Positions 1-7,068 of a DNA stretch of 12,659 nt are shown here, piece by piece (the stretch's first letter is position 1; the number at the start of each line of letters is the position of its first letter). The translations under genes were made by a program, and so were the position numbers. The stretch is from the NCBI GenBank assembly GCA_023481335.1, contig JAMCWI010000160.1, positions 1-12,659 of the forward strand, given 5' to 3'. The stretch comes from Bacillota bacterium. Lineage in GTDB: Bacteria; Bacillota; Desulfotomaculia; Desulfotomaculales; Desulfotomaculaceae. The notes beneath the pieces were generated by a model. That model saw nothing but the letters and a program-made list of their open reading frames with translations, was not told the DNA's origin and ran no database searches.

Positions 1-30
1 CATAAATTCAATTTAACAGAAGGGCCATAC

Positions 31-846
31 ATGGTGTTCAACTTCGCCGGCAAGGGTGTTCAGTTTCAAACGATCACACTGTTCAATTTCGCCGGTCTAA
101 CTGTTCAGTTTTGCCCGGCATATTCAAAGAACGTTTACTACTGGTACGAAATACCGATATATGCTGACAGCATGTACTGTGAATTGAAAAGGTTCCGGAG
201 TTGGTCGGACAGAAACTGGCACGGCCAGGAGTTGGCAAGGCTCAGCAAAATAAAGGAAGAAAAGAATGCTATTATGAGCCGTATTCAAAATGAATACGGC
301 TCTGACAATCCCCAGGAAAATAGCGGGCTTACGGAAAAGCCGTATTCAAAATCGATACGGCAGCCGTATTCAAAACAGATACAATATAATGATCTAAATA
401 ATAATAGTGTTGTTGTTGTTGAGGACGGCCAGCCGGATAAGAAAACCGGCCCGGAAGGAACTGTCGACATTGAAATAATTCCGGAACCCGATTATACCAT
501 CGGAGAAATACAGGAAGTGGCCCGAAGTAACTGCAGCGCCGATTTGCCAGCCCAATATGTGGCTGGACTTTTGGAAGATTATTCGGCTGAGAACATCAAA
601 GATAAAATCAAATTAATCGGTACCGGCGCCGGGCAGATCAGAAACCTGCCCGGTTTACTTTTGTCTGCACTACGTAAGGATTACGGAAAGATCCCCGGAA
701 AACCTGTTTTAAAAGAGAGAGGCCCAAACAACAACAAGACCGGCTGGGCTGGACCCAAAAAGGGACAGGAACGGTACCCGCCGGATCAGGGGGATGACAT
801 GAACAATAAAAGGCTAGAGCTGATAAAAAAGCTATATCTGAGTTGA
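31..846 (+). CDS. Replication-initiator-like protein, 5' end uncertain
   Basis: I do not recognise this 271-aa protein with certainty. The C-terminal part (about residues 155-225) carries a helical module with an 'IRNLPGLLLSALRKDYG' stretch. This resembles the C-termini of Firmicute plasmid/ICE replication proteins, which often have 'IRNPxGxLxxALxxDY'. Residues 85-135 are low-complexity and repeat PYSK. The first 40 residues (FNFAGKGVQF, FNFAGLTVQF) are simply DNA repeats read through in frame, so the N-terminus is suspect. The frame is open back to position 1, so the gene may begin outside the window. Possible starts are ATG 31 (GAAGGG six bases upstream), or ATG 274 with AAGGAAG about 14 bases before it. 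The gene lies 25 bases upstream of the coupling-protein gene on the same strand, which fits a mobile-element backbone. The replication role is an inference from the C-terminal resemblance and the internal repeats. Confidence 0.55.
   Translation: MVFNFAGKGVQFQTITLFNFAGLTVQFCPAYSKNVYYWYEIPIYADSMYCELKRFRSWSDRNWHGQELARLSKIKEEKNAIMSRIQNEYGSDNPQENSGLTEKPYSKSIRQPYSKQIQYNDLNNNSVVVVEDGQPDKKTGPEGTVDIEIIPEPDYTIGEIQEVARSNCSADLPAQYVAGLLEDYSAENIKDKIKLIGTGAGQIRNLPGLLLSALRKDYGKIPGKPVLKERGPNNNKTGWAGPKKGQERYPPDQGDDMNNKRLELIKKLYLS
35..111 (+). repeat. Iteron-like tandem array, 22-23 bp period
   Basis: The decamer TGTTCARYTT occurs four times, starting at 35, 57, 80 and 102, so the spacings are 22, 23 and 22 bases. 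The alternate copies at 35 and 80 also share the following CGCCGG. A weaker ATTCAATTT lies at 6-14. Two-helical-turn spacing is typical of initiator-binding iterons. The array sits inside or just before the replication-like reading frame. Initiator binding is inferred. Confidence 0.6.
278..383 (+). repeat. Three GCCGTATTCAAAA repeats, one a perfect palindrome
   Basis: GCCGTATTCAAAA occurs at 278-290, 339-351 and 363-375. The first is followed by TGAATACGGC, making a perfect 10-bp inverted repeat with a 3-base centre (278-300). The second keeps a 7-bp arm (339-345 with 355-361) and the third only GTAT/ATAC. The first copy is translated in a different phase (SRIQNEYG) from the other two (KPYSKSIR, QPYSKQIQ), so the conservation is of DNA, not peptide. 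A weaker relative, GGCATATTCAAAG, is at 117-129. Confidence 0.65.
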
Positions 847-871
847 AATCAATAATAAAGGGGGGCTGCAA

Positions 872-2683
872 ATGTTGGGCGACCTGGTGGATAGGTTTTT
901 GGAAAGAGGTAAAACCGGCTATTTGATTCTGGCCGGATTGTTCGTCCTGGGGCTGGCGGTGCTTTATTTTCTGGACGTTTGGCTTTTAGGTTCCCTGGTG
1001 GCTTTCTTCGCAGACATTTTTAAAGGGATATTTGCCGGTCCCAATGGATCAAAAGATTTTTCAGCGTCGAGCTGGTATTTTCACCATCCCTTTGCCACGG
1101 CCTGGGCCTGGCTGGTGACTCCCGACAGACTCAGTAATTCCGGCATCAGGACAATATGGCTTTTTTTTAACGGTGCCATAGCAGCCTTTGCTATAGTCAC
1201 ACACATAAAAAACAAATATTCCCCCACTGAAAACGACTGTCAGGACCGGGATATAGAAAAGCTGTTATTCAAAAAAGTCAAATACAACGCCCTGCAGCAG
1301 ATTAAAAACACTCCTCCCGACAGGTTTTTTCTGGGGCTTGACGACCGCCGCAGGCCCGTTACCCTGCCGGTGGACAGGCTTACCGAGCACATTCATATAC
1401 TGGGCGGCTCCGGAACCGGCAAAACTAGCTTTGCCGTATTGCCCCTGTGCCTTCAGGCAATCCAAAGAAATATGCCGGTGGTGGCCATTGACTTTAAGGG
1501 GGACGAGCAGGCAGTAAAACTCCTGGCCAGGGAAGCCGGGGTCAGGGGCAAGAAATTCTATTTTTTCACCCTTAAGCCCGGACTTAAAAGCAACACCTAC
1601 AACCCATTAAACTTCGGTGACACTCACGCCAAGATTGAACGTATAATGACCGCCCTGGATATAAACTTCGAGGGGGAGGCGAAATTCTATTCTTACTGCC
1701 AGCAGGCGGTTTTCTATCCCCTGGTCAAATACCTGGACAGCCGGGGGATTAGTTACGGTCCCGGAGATATAAGGCTATTGCTGCAAAACCCCATACTGCT
1801 CGAAAAGCTAACCGGTGAGAGCGTTGACCAGAAGCAGATCAAGGGCCTTGTGGCTGCGCTCACCAGGTACGGGGATATTGATATTATTAATAAACTGCCC
1901 ACGGACATTGACCTTGGGAATATCATACGGCAAGGAGATGTGTGCTATTTTGACCTTCGTTCCGCCATAGCTCCCGAGATATCCAGGGCGCTGGGCAAGA
2001 TGGTGGCCATGGAATTACAGTCCCTGGCGGCGGAAAGAAGCCAGCAGGACACTATTGCCATGATAGCCATTGACGAATTTCAAAACATGGCCTGTAGCGC
2101 CTTCACAAACGTAATCAGCAAAGTGAGAAGCGCTAACTACGGCCTGGTCCTGGCCAACCAGGCCCTGGGGGATCTACGGGATGTGTCTTACGGGTTTTTG
2201 AACACCGTAATAACCAACACCAGTACCAAAATAATATTCAATGTCGAGGACCCCGGCGACGCAGAATATTTTTCACGCCGCAGCGGGCAGGTGGTGGTCA
2301 CATCCAGCAGTCTAAGCACAAGATTTAATAAACTTGCCGGTAGCGAGGAAGCGCAAGAAGAAATTACGGGGCAGACAGTAACCGAAATTAACAAGCCGCT
2401 TATTCACTCAAATGTTCTGCTGGGGATGCCCTTTGGAAAAAGTCTTATCTTCCGGAGGGGGGAATTAGCGGTTCTAACCAACCATTCACATTTAATTAGC
2501 ATCAATGCTAAGAAGGAGATTGAGGCGGGTCCGTGGCCAACGCCAGTTAAAGTAATCCCGGCTCCTGTTAAAACTGTCAAACAAATGATAGATGCAGAAA
2601 AACAGAAACTGGCGAAGGGTAAATCTAATGGCAAAGCAGTTGTAAAGAATGGGCCTATGCAGGAGGAAGAAATACAGCTTTAG
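872..2683 (+). CDS. Type IV coupling protein, VirD4/TraG-like conjugation ATPase
   Basis: This 603-aa inner-membrane ATPase would recruit the relaxase-DNA complex and pump it to a type IV secretion channel during conjugation. The N-terminus has a hydrophobic segment at about residues 15-52 and another at about 91-112, as in VirD4/TraG proteins. Walker A is GGSGTGKTS at about 178-186. Walker B is MIAIDEFQNM, with acidic residues D401 and E402. A conserved 'SANYGLVLANQALGDL' stretch follows, typical of the TraM-recognition/TraG_C region. The start ATG is preceded by AAAGGGGGG (858-866) at good spacing. Length is normal for the family. The gene appears intact. No relaxase, VirB4 or other mating-pair gene lies in the window, so this is one edge of a conjugative module. 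It ends just before a strong 17-bp hairpin. VirD4-type function is well supported; the exact subfamily is not. Confidence 0.92.
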   Translation: MLGDLVDRFLERGKTGYLILAGLFVLGLAVLYFLDVWLLGSLVAFFADIFKGIFAGPNGSKDFSASSWYFHHPFATAWAWLVTPDRLSNSGIRTIWLFFNGAIAAFAIVTHIKNKYSPTENDCQDRDIEKLLFKKVKYNALQQIKNTPPDRFFLGLDDRRRPVTLPVDRLTEHIHILGGSGTGKTSFAVLPLCLQAIQRNMPVVAIDFKGDEQAVKLLAREAGVRGKKFYFFTLKPGLKSNTYNPLNFGDTHAKIERIMTALDINFEGEAKFYSYCQQAVFYPLVKYLDSRGISYGPGDIRLLLQNPILLEKLTGESVDQKQIKGLVAALTRYGDIDIINKLPTDIDLGNIIRQGDVCYFDLRSAIAPEISRALGKMVAMELQSLAAERSQQDTIAMIAIDEFQNMACSAFTNVISKVRSANYGLVLANQALGDLRDVSYGFLNTVITNTSTKIIFNVEDPGDAEYFSRRSGQVVVTSSSLSTRFNKLAGSEEAQEEITGQTVTEINKPLIHSNVLLGMPFGKSLIFRRGELAVLTNHSHLISINAKKEIEAGPWPTPVKVIPAPVKTVKQMIDAEKQKLAKGKSNGKAVVKNGPMQEEEIQL

Positions 2684-2685
2684 CC

Positions 2686-2722
2686 GCAGGCACAATTAAC
2701 ATATTATGTTAATTGTGCCTGC
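2686..2722 (+). terminator. Perfect 17-bp hairpin after the coupling-protein gene
   Basis: Arms 2686-2702 and 2706-2722 are perfectly complementary around the 3-base loop ATT. The hairpin begins two bases after the stop codon of the coupling-protein gene. There is no T-run after it, so it may act as an mRNA 3'-end stabiliser or a weak bidirectional terminator rather than a canonical intrinsic one. Confidence 0.55.
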
Positions 2723-2727
2723 TCGTC

Positions 2728-2788
2728 AGGTGGCACCCGGCTTTCCCACATCAGTGCTATGCACTGGTGCCATAGCCGGGTGCTACCT
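2728..2788. repeat. Long two-tier inverted repeat
   Basis: The outer arms 2728-2742 and 2774-2788 pair over 15 bp with one mismatch. The inner arms CAGTGC (2752-2757) and GCACTG (2761-2766) close a 3-base loop. The interior between the two tiers is imperfect. The result is a 61-base extrudable or RNA-foldable structure immediately after the hairpin at 2686-2722. No coding explanation is apparent. Confidence 0.6.
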
Positions 2789-3193
2789 CTGTGGTCCTGT
2801 CTGGGCTTGCCGTTGTAGTTTTTTACCGCATTACAATTACCGCCGCGCGGTATTGTCATGCGGCAAGGGAGCAGCCGCCCCGCTGACTGTTTCTAACTCC
2901 CTTGTGGTCATAGTAACAGTAGGCGGGGCTTCGGCCTTCGGCAGGCACCCTCCTTCGGAGGGCAAGGGGGCTTTGCCCCTGCCTGTCTCGGCCTTCGGAT
3001 TCGCTACGCTCACCCGGCTGCTCCAGCGGCACTGCGCTCCACCGGCACCGCTACGCAAACAATGAGGGCTTAACGCCCTCATTATTTGCCGGTTCTGCTC
3101 CGGGCCGCTAAAGGGGAATAGGGGCTCTGCCCCTTCCCCTTTAAAATCCCCTTCACCCCGCCAGGGGGAATGATTCCCCCTGGACAACCCCAT
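2789..3193. other. Palindrome-rich GC-rich non-coding region
   Basis: No convincing gene is seen: the open frames on both strands have compositionally odd, low-similarity translations and no ribosome binding sites. The stretch is a series of hairpins. These are an imperfect one at 2826-2863 (CCGCAT...ATGCGG), CCCTCC-TTC-GGAGGG at 2948-2962, a 9-bp stem at 3061-3083 (AATGAGGGC/GCCCTCATT), and a 10-bp stem at 3161-3183 (CCAGGGGGAA/TTCCCCCTGG). It also has several CTTCGG runs. Next to a coupling-protein gene, candidates are an origin of transfer, clustered REP-like repeats or a structured RNA; none is proven. Confidence 0.5.
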
Positions 3194-3298
3194 GCTTATT
3201 AGGTGGTCTGCAGTGTTTTAAAATAAAAGATTTTAAGAACGAAAAATTATATAGCTTTATGGGTGCCAACCATCCAGCAGGGGTACAGGGGTTAAATT

Positions 3299-4009
3299 TT
3301 AACTAACCCATGGAAAGGTACCGGTTAATGATTTAATGTGTAAACCAAGTCGAGCGTCAACGGCTTCACAAAAAACATTTACAACTACAATATGCCTGCA
3401 CAGATCTAAAAAGGAACAGGAGGTAGAAAAGTTACCGTGGGCAATATCATGACGCAAGGAAGCTAAAGTATCAAGTGTACTCTTTATAGCTTGTATCTTT
3501 TGAGGTTTGAATCCCAAACTATATAAACTCCCAAAAAATCTTCTGATCCCTAGATTCCTAAAAAGTTTGTCAATATGTTCATATGAAGGATTTGCAAAAT
3601 TTTTTGTTAAACAGTCCGTTTCAAGTTTTATCGGGGGTAGTGTGTCTCCAAACCAAAAATGATAATTTGATTGCATCAAAATCTTCAATGCTTCATCTAG
3701 CTTTTCAGGGTCAGTAATTTTTGTAATCTCTTGGATGGTTGGCATACAATGAGCTACTCTAAGATTATAAGGTAGTGTACTTACATTAATGCCAGAGTTG
3801 TTAATTTTGTCAATTGCTTCCTGGACAACATCTTCAATATATCCTTCTATGTGGCTAAACAATAAAACAATACCTGCGCGTATTACTGGTGCCGAAAGAT
3901 GGGCTGTACGAACAGAAGTATCTAATGGGGATACTGTTCTTAGTAAGGCTGAAATCTCTTTTCTTCTTAACTTATAATTAACCAAAGCATTGGATGATTT
4001 ATATGGCAT
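3299..4009 (-). CDS. HEPN-family protein, MAE_28990/MAE_18760-like probable RNase
   Basis: This 236-aa protein carries the HEPN signature R-x4-H as RHDIAH at R186-H191 in the context LASLRHDIAHGN. An N-terminal helix reads 'LLFSHIEGYIEDVV' (about 49-62), as in the MAE_28990/MAE_18760-like HEPN family. HEPN proteins with this motif are typically metal-independent RNases acting as toxin or effector components of prokaryotic conflict systems. The ATG start lies 11 bases after the DUF262 stop codon, so the two are almost certainly co-transcribed and translated as a pair. The gene is AT-rich compared with the coupling-protein gene and with the genes to the right, consistent with acquisition as a unit. 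There is no signal peptide or membrane segment, so a cytoplasmic location is expected. Family placement is from motif recognition only. RNase activity is inferred from the intact R and H residues. Confidence 0.75.
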   Translation of the reverse strand: MPYKSSNALVNYKLRRKEISALLRTVSPLDTSVRTAHLSAPVIRAGIVLLFSHIEGYIEDVVQEAIDKINNSGINVSTLPYNLRVAHCMPTIQEITKITDPEKLDEALKILMQSNYHFWFGDTLPPIKLETDCLTKNFANPSYEHIDKLFRNLGIRRFFGSLYSLGFKPQKIQAIKSTLDTLASLRHDIAHGNFSTSCSFLDLCRHIVVVNVFCEAVDARLGLHIKSLTGTFPWVS

Positions 4010-4020
4010 GTGTCCAACAC

Positions 4021-5133
4021 CTACAACTTAATATCGATTTTTATATTATGCCTTAGTAATTGTGCTAATAACAAATTAATTCTTTTAATTACTCTAGTCC
4101 TATGATCGGTCGAGCGAGTAATAAGATCTGTAAATTCGGTATCAAACATTAGGTCCCTAAAAGAGTCAATAATTTCTTTGCTTTTTTCAGTACATTCTTT
4201 GGGGGAAAGGCGACTACAAACAAACATTTGCAGGTCAAAAAGAGACTTATTTATGTTCTTGTCTATTTGCAATTGCTCACCATCTCTGATTATACGTTTA
4301 AAAGAGTTTTCACCAAATACAGAAAAAACATTATTTATTGTATTGGTAAATATAGAAATAAATATATCTATATCTTCTGCCTTAATTTTTCGATATTGTC
4401 GCATAAATTCATTTAGAAATTTATATAAAGGAGGTTTGTATGCAGGTAGTTTAAAATAAAAGGCAAAAAACCGTAGAATCAGTTCTTGGTCACTTAAACG
4501 TTCGTCTGGGTTTTTTCTTTTTAAGCACCTAAGCCAGTTAGGATCATTGCAAAGTTTTTCTAGAATAACATTTAAATCACCCCTGTACATACAGTGTCTT
4601 AATTCCTGAGAAGTAAGTGATACAGAGCCAGTGTTTAATCTTTCAAATACATCAAATCTTAAATCTGGATGTGATTCCTGAGTTAACGCTATACAACGAA
4701 GTGTTCTACTCCTAATAAACTTCTGGTCTTTTGGATTAAGCTCAAAAAATCTCTTTCTGTTAAGATGACCTAGAGTTTTTAAACCTTTCAATGGAAATTG
4801 ATTTTTTAAATATCTGTAAATAGACCATAGTCGCTGTTGACCATCAATTACTAAATATTGCTCGGAAACTTCTTCAGCGAAATAACATACTGGTATTGGA
4901 ACATTAAGTAATAGAGATTCAATCAATCTACTTGCTTTGACATTATCCCAAATATATTTTCTTTGCCAAGTTGCGTCAACAGAAATAGCTCCATCTTCTA
5001 TTTGATCCACCAATGACCTTACAGTAAAATCAAATGGTTGCGTTACCAAACGTCTTTCTTTCTCGCTTAAACTGTCTTCAGTTGATTCTTCTTCAATCTC
5101 AACATCAAATAACAAAAGCTCGTTAGTATCCAT
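4021..5133 (-). CDS. DUF262 (GmrS-N / ParB-like) protein
   Basis: This 370-aa protein has the diagnostic DUF262 motifs in order. These are 'WQRKYIW' (about 56-62), IDGQQR (96-101; the DGQQR ParB/Srx-like nucleotide-binding signature) and 'FERLNTG...L..QELRHCMYRG' (163-185). DUF262 domains form the N-terminal nucleotidase-like part of type IV restriction enzymes such as GmrSD and of the phosphorothioate-sensing SspE. Here the DUF1524 HNH nuclease partner is absent: the remaining ~185 residues are a helical domain, and the following gene encodes a HEPN protein instead. A plausible model is a sensor/NTPase (this protein) that licenses the HEPN RNase. The ATG start is preceded on its strand by GGAGGT, 11 bases away. 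The gene heads a two-gene leftward operon, divergent from the Replic_Relax gene at 5410. The family call is solid; the anti-phage role is inference. Confidence 0.85.
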   Translation of the reverse strand: MDTNELLLFDVEIEEESTEDSLSEKERRLVTQPFDFTVRSLVDQIEDGAISVDATWQRKYIWDNVKASRLIESLLLNVPIPVCYFAEEVSEQYLVIDGQQRLWSIYRYLKNQFPLKGLKTLGHLNRKRFFELNPKDQKFIRSRTLRCIALTQESHPDLRFDVFERLNTGSVSLTSQELRHCMYRGDLNVILEKLCNDPNWLRCLKRKNPDERLSDQELILRFFAFYFKLPAYKPPLYKFLNEFMRQYRKIKAEDIDIFISIFTNTINNVFSVFGENSFKRIIRDGEQLQIDKNINKSLFDLQMFVCSRLSPKECTEKSKEIIDSFRDLMFDTEFTDLITRSTDHRTRVIKRINLLLAQLLRHNIKIDIKL

Positions 5134-5409
5134 TAACCTTAACTACCTCCATTAAGCAATATTATGTTTGCTTGATATATTTAGTTTTAAGATAGTAATG
5201 CTTGCCAATGAACGTTTTTAGACATCTTTTATCGAAAAATCTGTGAGATTTTATGTTGTAAGTATTTCCACAAATAATAAGTTATTCCTTCTATGTTTAA
5301 ATACTGTGAGTAAAAAAATCACACTGTTATACATTACAAGAATTCAAGCGAGATAATCTGGTTACTTAACCAAGATCAAAACGATAACAAAAGACGTGGG
5401 AGGTTTCTC
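5134..5409. promoter_or_regulatory. AT-rich divergent intergenic region
   Basis: This 276-base gap separates the leftward DUF262-HEPN operon from the rightward Replic_Relax gene, so promoters for both should lie here. I see no convincing -35/-10 pair. A TTGGCA at 5203-5208 (leftward strand) could be a -35 with AT-rich sequence downstream. A small perfect inverted repeat TGGTTA-CT-TAACCA lies at 5359-5372, about 25 bases before the GGAGGT of the rightward gene, and could be an operator. Confidence 0.35.
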
Positions 5410-6051
5410 GTGGGACGCATTACTAAAGTTAAGCAGTTAACTGATAGAGATATTAACATTTTTGTAGATCTGGGACGGTGCCGCGTGCTGTCTCTTGAGC
5501 AGATTCACAAACAATACTGGCCGGAGGCGCAAAAAAGGACTTGCCTTGAACGCATGGCACGGCTGGAGAAGGCTGGATATATCCAGTCCCTGGACATATC
5601 CGCAGAAAAAGCCGGGGAACACATAAAAGTATTTTGCCTTGATGTGAAAGGACGTAATAAAGTATGCGGCCCAGACGGATTAATTAAGGACAACGTATTC
5701 GTCTATCCGGGCAAACTCAATGAAATATTGCATCAGGTACGGACTAATAACGCATATTATGCGCTCTCTGACAACGAAAAGGGGACCTACCGCATAGGTG
5801 ACTTGATTGAAAAAGATAGAGGGGTTAACCGCGGCGGTGGCGGCGTAGAGGTACCTGATGCAAGTTACGTGTCTGATGATGGTTTCGAGGTTTTTGTTGA
5901 GGCTGACACAGGGCAGTATAATGCCCGGCAAGTGCGCGAAAAGGTGGCCAGTTTTGGTAGCGCCAAAACCATTTGGGTATGCCCGTCGAAACGGATCGGG
6001 TTCTTGCAGCGTCATGGGGCCGAAGGAAGATTTATGCCATATAATTTATAG
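5410..6051 (+). CDS. Replic_Relax family protein (first copy)
   Basis: This 213-aa protein matches the Replic_Relax ('replication-relaxation') family of plasmid and ICE proteins. The N-terminal winged helix reads 'LTDRDINIFVDLGRCRVLSLEQI' (10-32), followed by 'RMARLEKAGYI' (48-58), the wing-proximal helix. The C-terminal half carries PD (149-150), the acidic ExD in FVEADTGQY (E164, D166) and K178, a spacing reminiscent of a PD-(D/E)xK nuclease fold. That resemblance is my observation and not proof of catalysis. The GTG start at 5410 is preceded by GGAGGT (5399-5404) with a 5-base spacer, and there is no nearby ATG. A glycine run (142-145) lies between the two halves. A second winged-helix gene begins 22 bases downstream, so the two probably form an operon. 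The precise cellular role of this family is poorly known. Confidence 0.8.
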   Translation: MGRITKVKQLTDRDINIFVDLGRCRVLSLEQIHKQYWPEAQKRTCLERMARLEKAGYIQSLDISAEKAGEHIKVFCLDVKGRNKVCGPDGLIKDNVFVYPGKLNEILHQVRTNNAYYALSDNEKGTYRIGDLIEKDRGVNRGGGGVEVPDASYVSDDGFEVFVEADTGQYNARQVREKVASFGSAKTIWVCPSKRIGFLQRHGAEGRFMPYNL

Positions 6052-6073
6052 CTCTACAGGTGGAGGTTGTTTA

Positions 6074-6709
6074 ATGGTTATTACTGAAAGGGACCGGCAG
6101 ATTTTCAATTTTTTTGCTAAATGGCGTTTTGGGACCATCGCGCAACTGCGCAAGGCGGGTATATTCTCGGCCAGTGATAAGCGTTGTTATAAAAGGCTTT
6201 TATTGCTCAGGAATTCAGGGTTAATACAATCAATTCAATTGGCTGGTGGACAGACTTACTATCACCTTTTGCCCAAAAGCGGCGAGATTATTGGGCTTAA
6301 ATACCCCTGGTATTCAAGCATATTCAGGGGGGCAGGGGATTCTACGGCAGTTCAATACCTGGTGTTCTGCGATTATGCTCAGGCTGCTGGCATAGATTAT
6401 TTAAGCACCGAAGAGTCATTAAGACGAATATCAGCGTCAAATTACGATGTGCTAAAGAAAATTATAAAATCACATGACAGGTTTTACGAGCAAAATGGTT
6501 TGCTACACGCCATGGTCGTTGATTTCGGGCTATCAATGAAGTATCTGGCTGAAAGGGCCGGGGCTTATGCAAGATTGCCAGTGGTATTAAGGGAAAGTCT
6601 GGTGGTGGTTTTTCTAACCTTCAATGATGCCAAAAAGGATGCGGTGGCCAGGGCCGTGAACGGTTCCGGGTTAAAAGTGAAGCTATTAAAAGCCAATTGG
6701 AAGTATTAG
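6074..6709 (+). CDS. Replic_Relax-like winged-helix protein (second copy), probably frameshifted at the 3' end
   Basis: This 211-aa protein begins with 'ITERDRQIFNFFAKWRFGTIAQL' (3-25) and 'RLLLLRNSGLIQ' (41-52), the same winged-helix layout as its upstream neighbour, so it looks like a diverged paralogue. The frame is open much further upstream (to 5858), but that part overlaps the previous gene. I chose ATG 6074 because GGTGGAGG (6060-6067) precedes it. The reading frame stops at 6707-6709 after 'KLLKANWKY'. However, the -1 frame is open from 6628 to 6813 and continues with coding-like sequence: 'VKSEAIKSQLEVLVALDEG', then 'TARPLFLVAGNLKVIKQPP'. The native protein therefore probably ran to the TGA at 6814-6816, about 246 aa, and has suffered a one-base insertion or two-base deletion near 6630-6700. 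Sequencing error or programmed -1 shifting are alternatives. The family call is moderately sure. Confidence 0.7.
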   Translation: MVITERDRQIFNFFAKWRFGTIAQLRKAGIFSASDKRCYKRLLLLRNSGLIQSIQLAGGQTYYHLLPKSGEIIGLKYPWYSSIFRGAGDSTAVQYLVFCDYAQAAGIDYLSTEESLRRISASNYDVLKKIIKSHDRFYEQNGLLHAMVVDFGLSMKYLAERAGAYARLPVVLRESLVVVFLTFNDAKKDAVARAVNGSGLKVKLLKANWKY

Positions 6710-6728
6710 TTGCGCTGGATGAAGGAAC

Positions 6729-6787
6729 GGCCAGGCCGCTGTTTTTGGTAGCGGGTAATTTAAAAGTGATAAAACAGCCGCCTGGCC
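6729..6787. repeat. 17-bp inverted repeat with 25-base loop
   Basis: The arms 6729-6745 and 6771-6787 pair over 17 bp with a single mismatch. The structure overlaps the shifted reading-frame tail of the second Replic_Relax-like gene. It is too long to be chance, and it lacks a T-run, so it is not a standard terminator. It may be a protein-binding or recombination-related palindrome. Confidence 0.6.
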
Positions 6788-6886
6788 GATTGGAGTGGGG
6801 GCACACACCGGACTGATAGAAAGCTTTGTTTGGAGCCGTCCGGAGAGTGCCCTGGTAACCTGATTATTTCAGGGGTCCATAAGGAG

Positions 6887-6914
6887 GCTTCGCTTGGGCG
6901 AAGCTTCTTTTTCC
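6887..6914 (+). terminator. Intrinsic terminator
   Basis: The stem GCTTCGC (6887-6893) and GCGAAGC (6898-6904) with loop TTGG extends with GU/AU pairs at the base. It is followed by TTCTTTTTCC. It would end transcription of the Replic_Relax pair. Confidence 0.8.
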
Positions 6915-7042
6915 GCCGACCGGATCTATTATAGCCTGGCACGGCGCACCCTGCCGCAAGGGGGAGGCCGTGAACATATCCTCCTGGGTATTCTTTGGGG
7001 CAGGAACCAGTCCGGTATCCTTCCCGGCCCGGCTGTCTTTTG

Positions 7043-7068
7043 AAAACTCCGTTAACACGGAGTTTTTT
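7043..7068 (+). terminator. Intrinsic terminator (second)
   Basis: The perfect 10-bp stem AAAACTCCGT (7043-7052) / ACGGAGTTTT (7057-7066) has loop TAAC. It runs directly into a six-T tract (7063-7068). The symmetric A-run means it could also work leftward. Confidence 0.85.

Noticed and set aside
35..383. CRISPR array, because of regularly spaced repeats
   Set aside because: The repeats are 10-13 bases with 10-50 base gaps, lie inside an open coding frame, and there are no cas genes. Iteron-like sites are the better reading.
2706..3065. Open reading frame of 119 codons on the plus strand (and 118 codons on the minus strand, 2837-3193)
   Set aside because: Both lie in the palindrome-rich GC region and overlap each other on opposite strands. 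They have no ribosome binding site and give low-complexity translations unlike any protein I know. The region reads as structure, not code.
5858..6073. Upstream extension of the second Replic_Relax gene
   Set aside because: It overlaps the end of the preceding gene out of frame, and a good ribosome site with ATG is at 6060-6076, so the extension is not the start.
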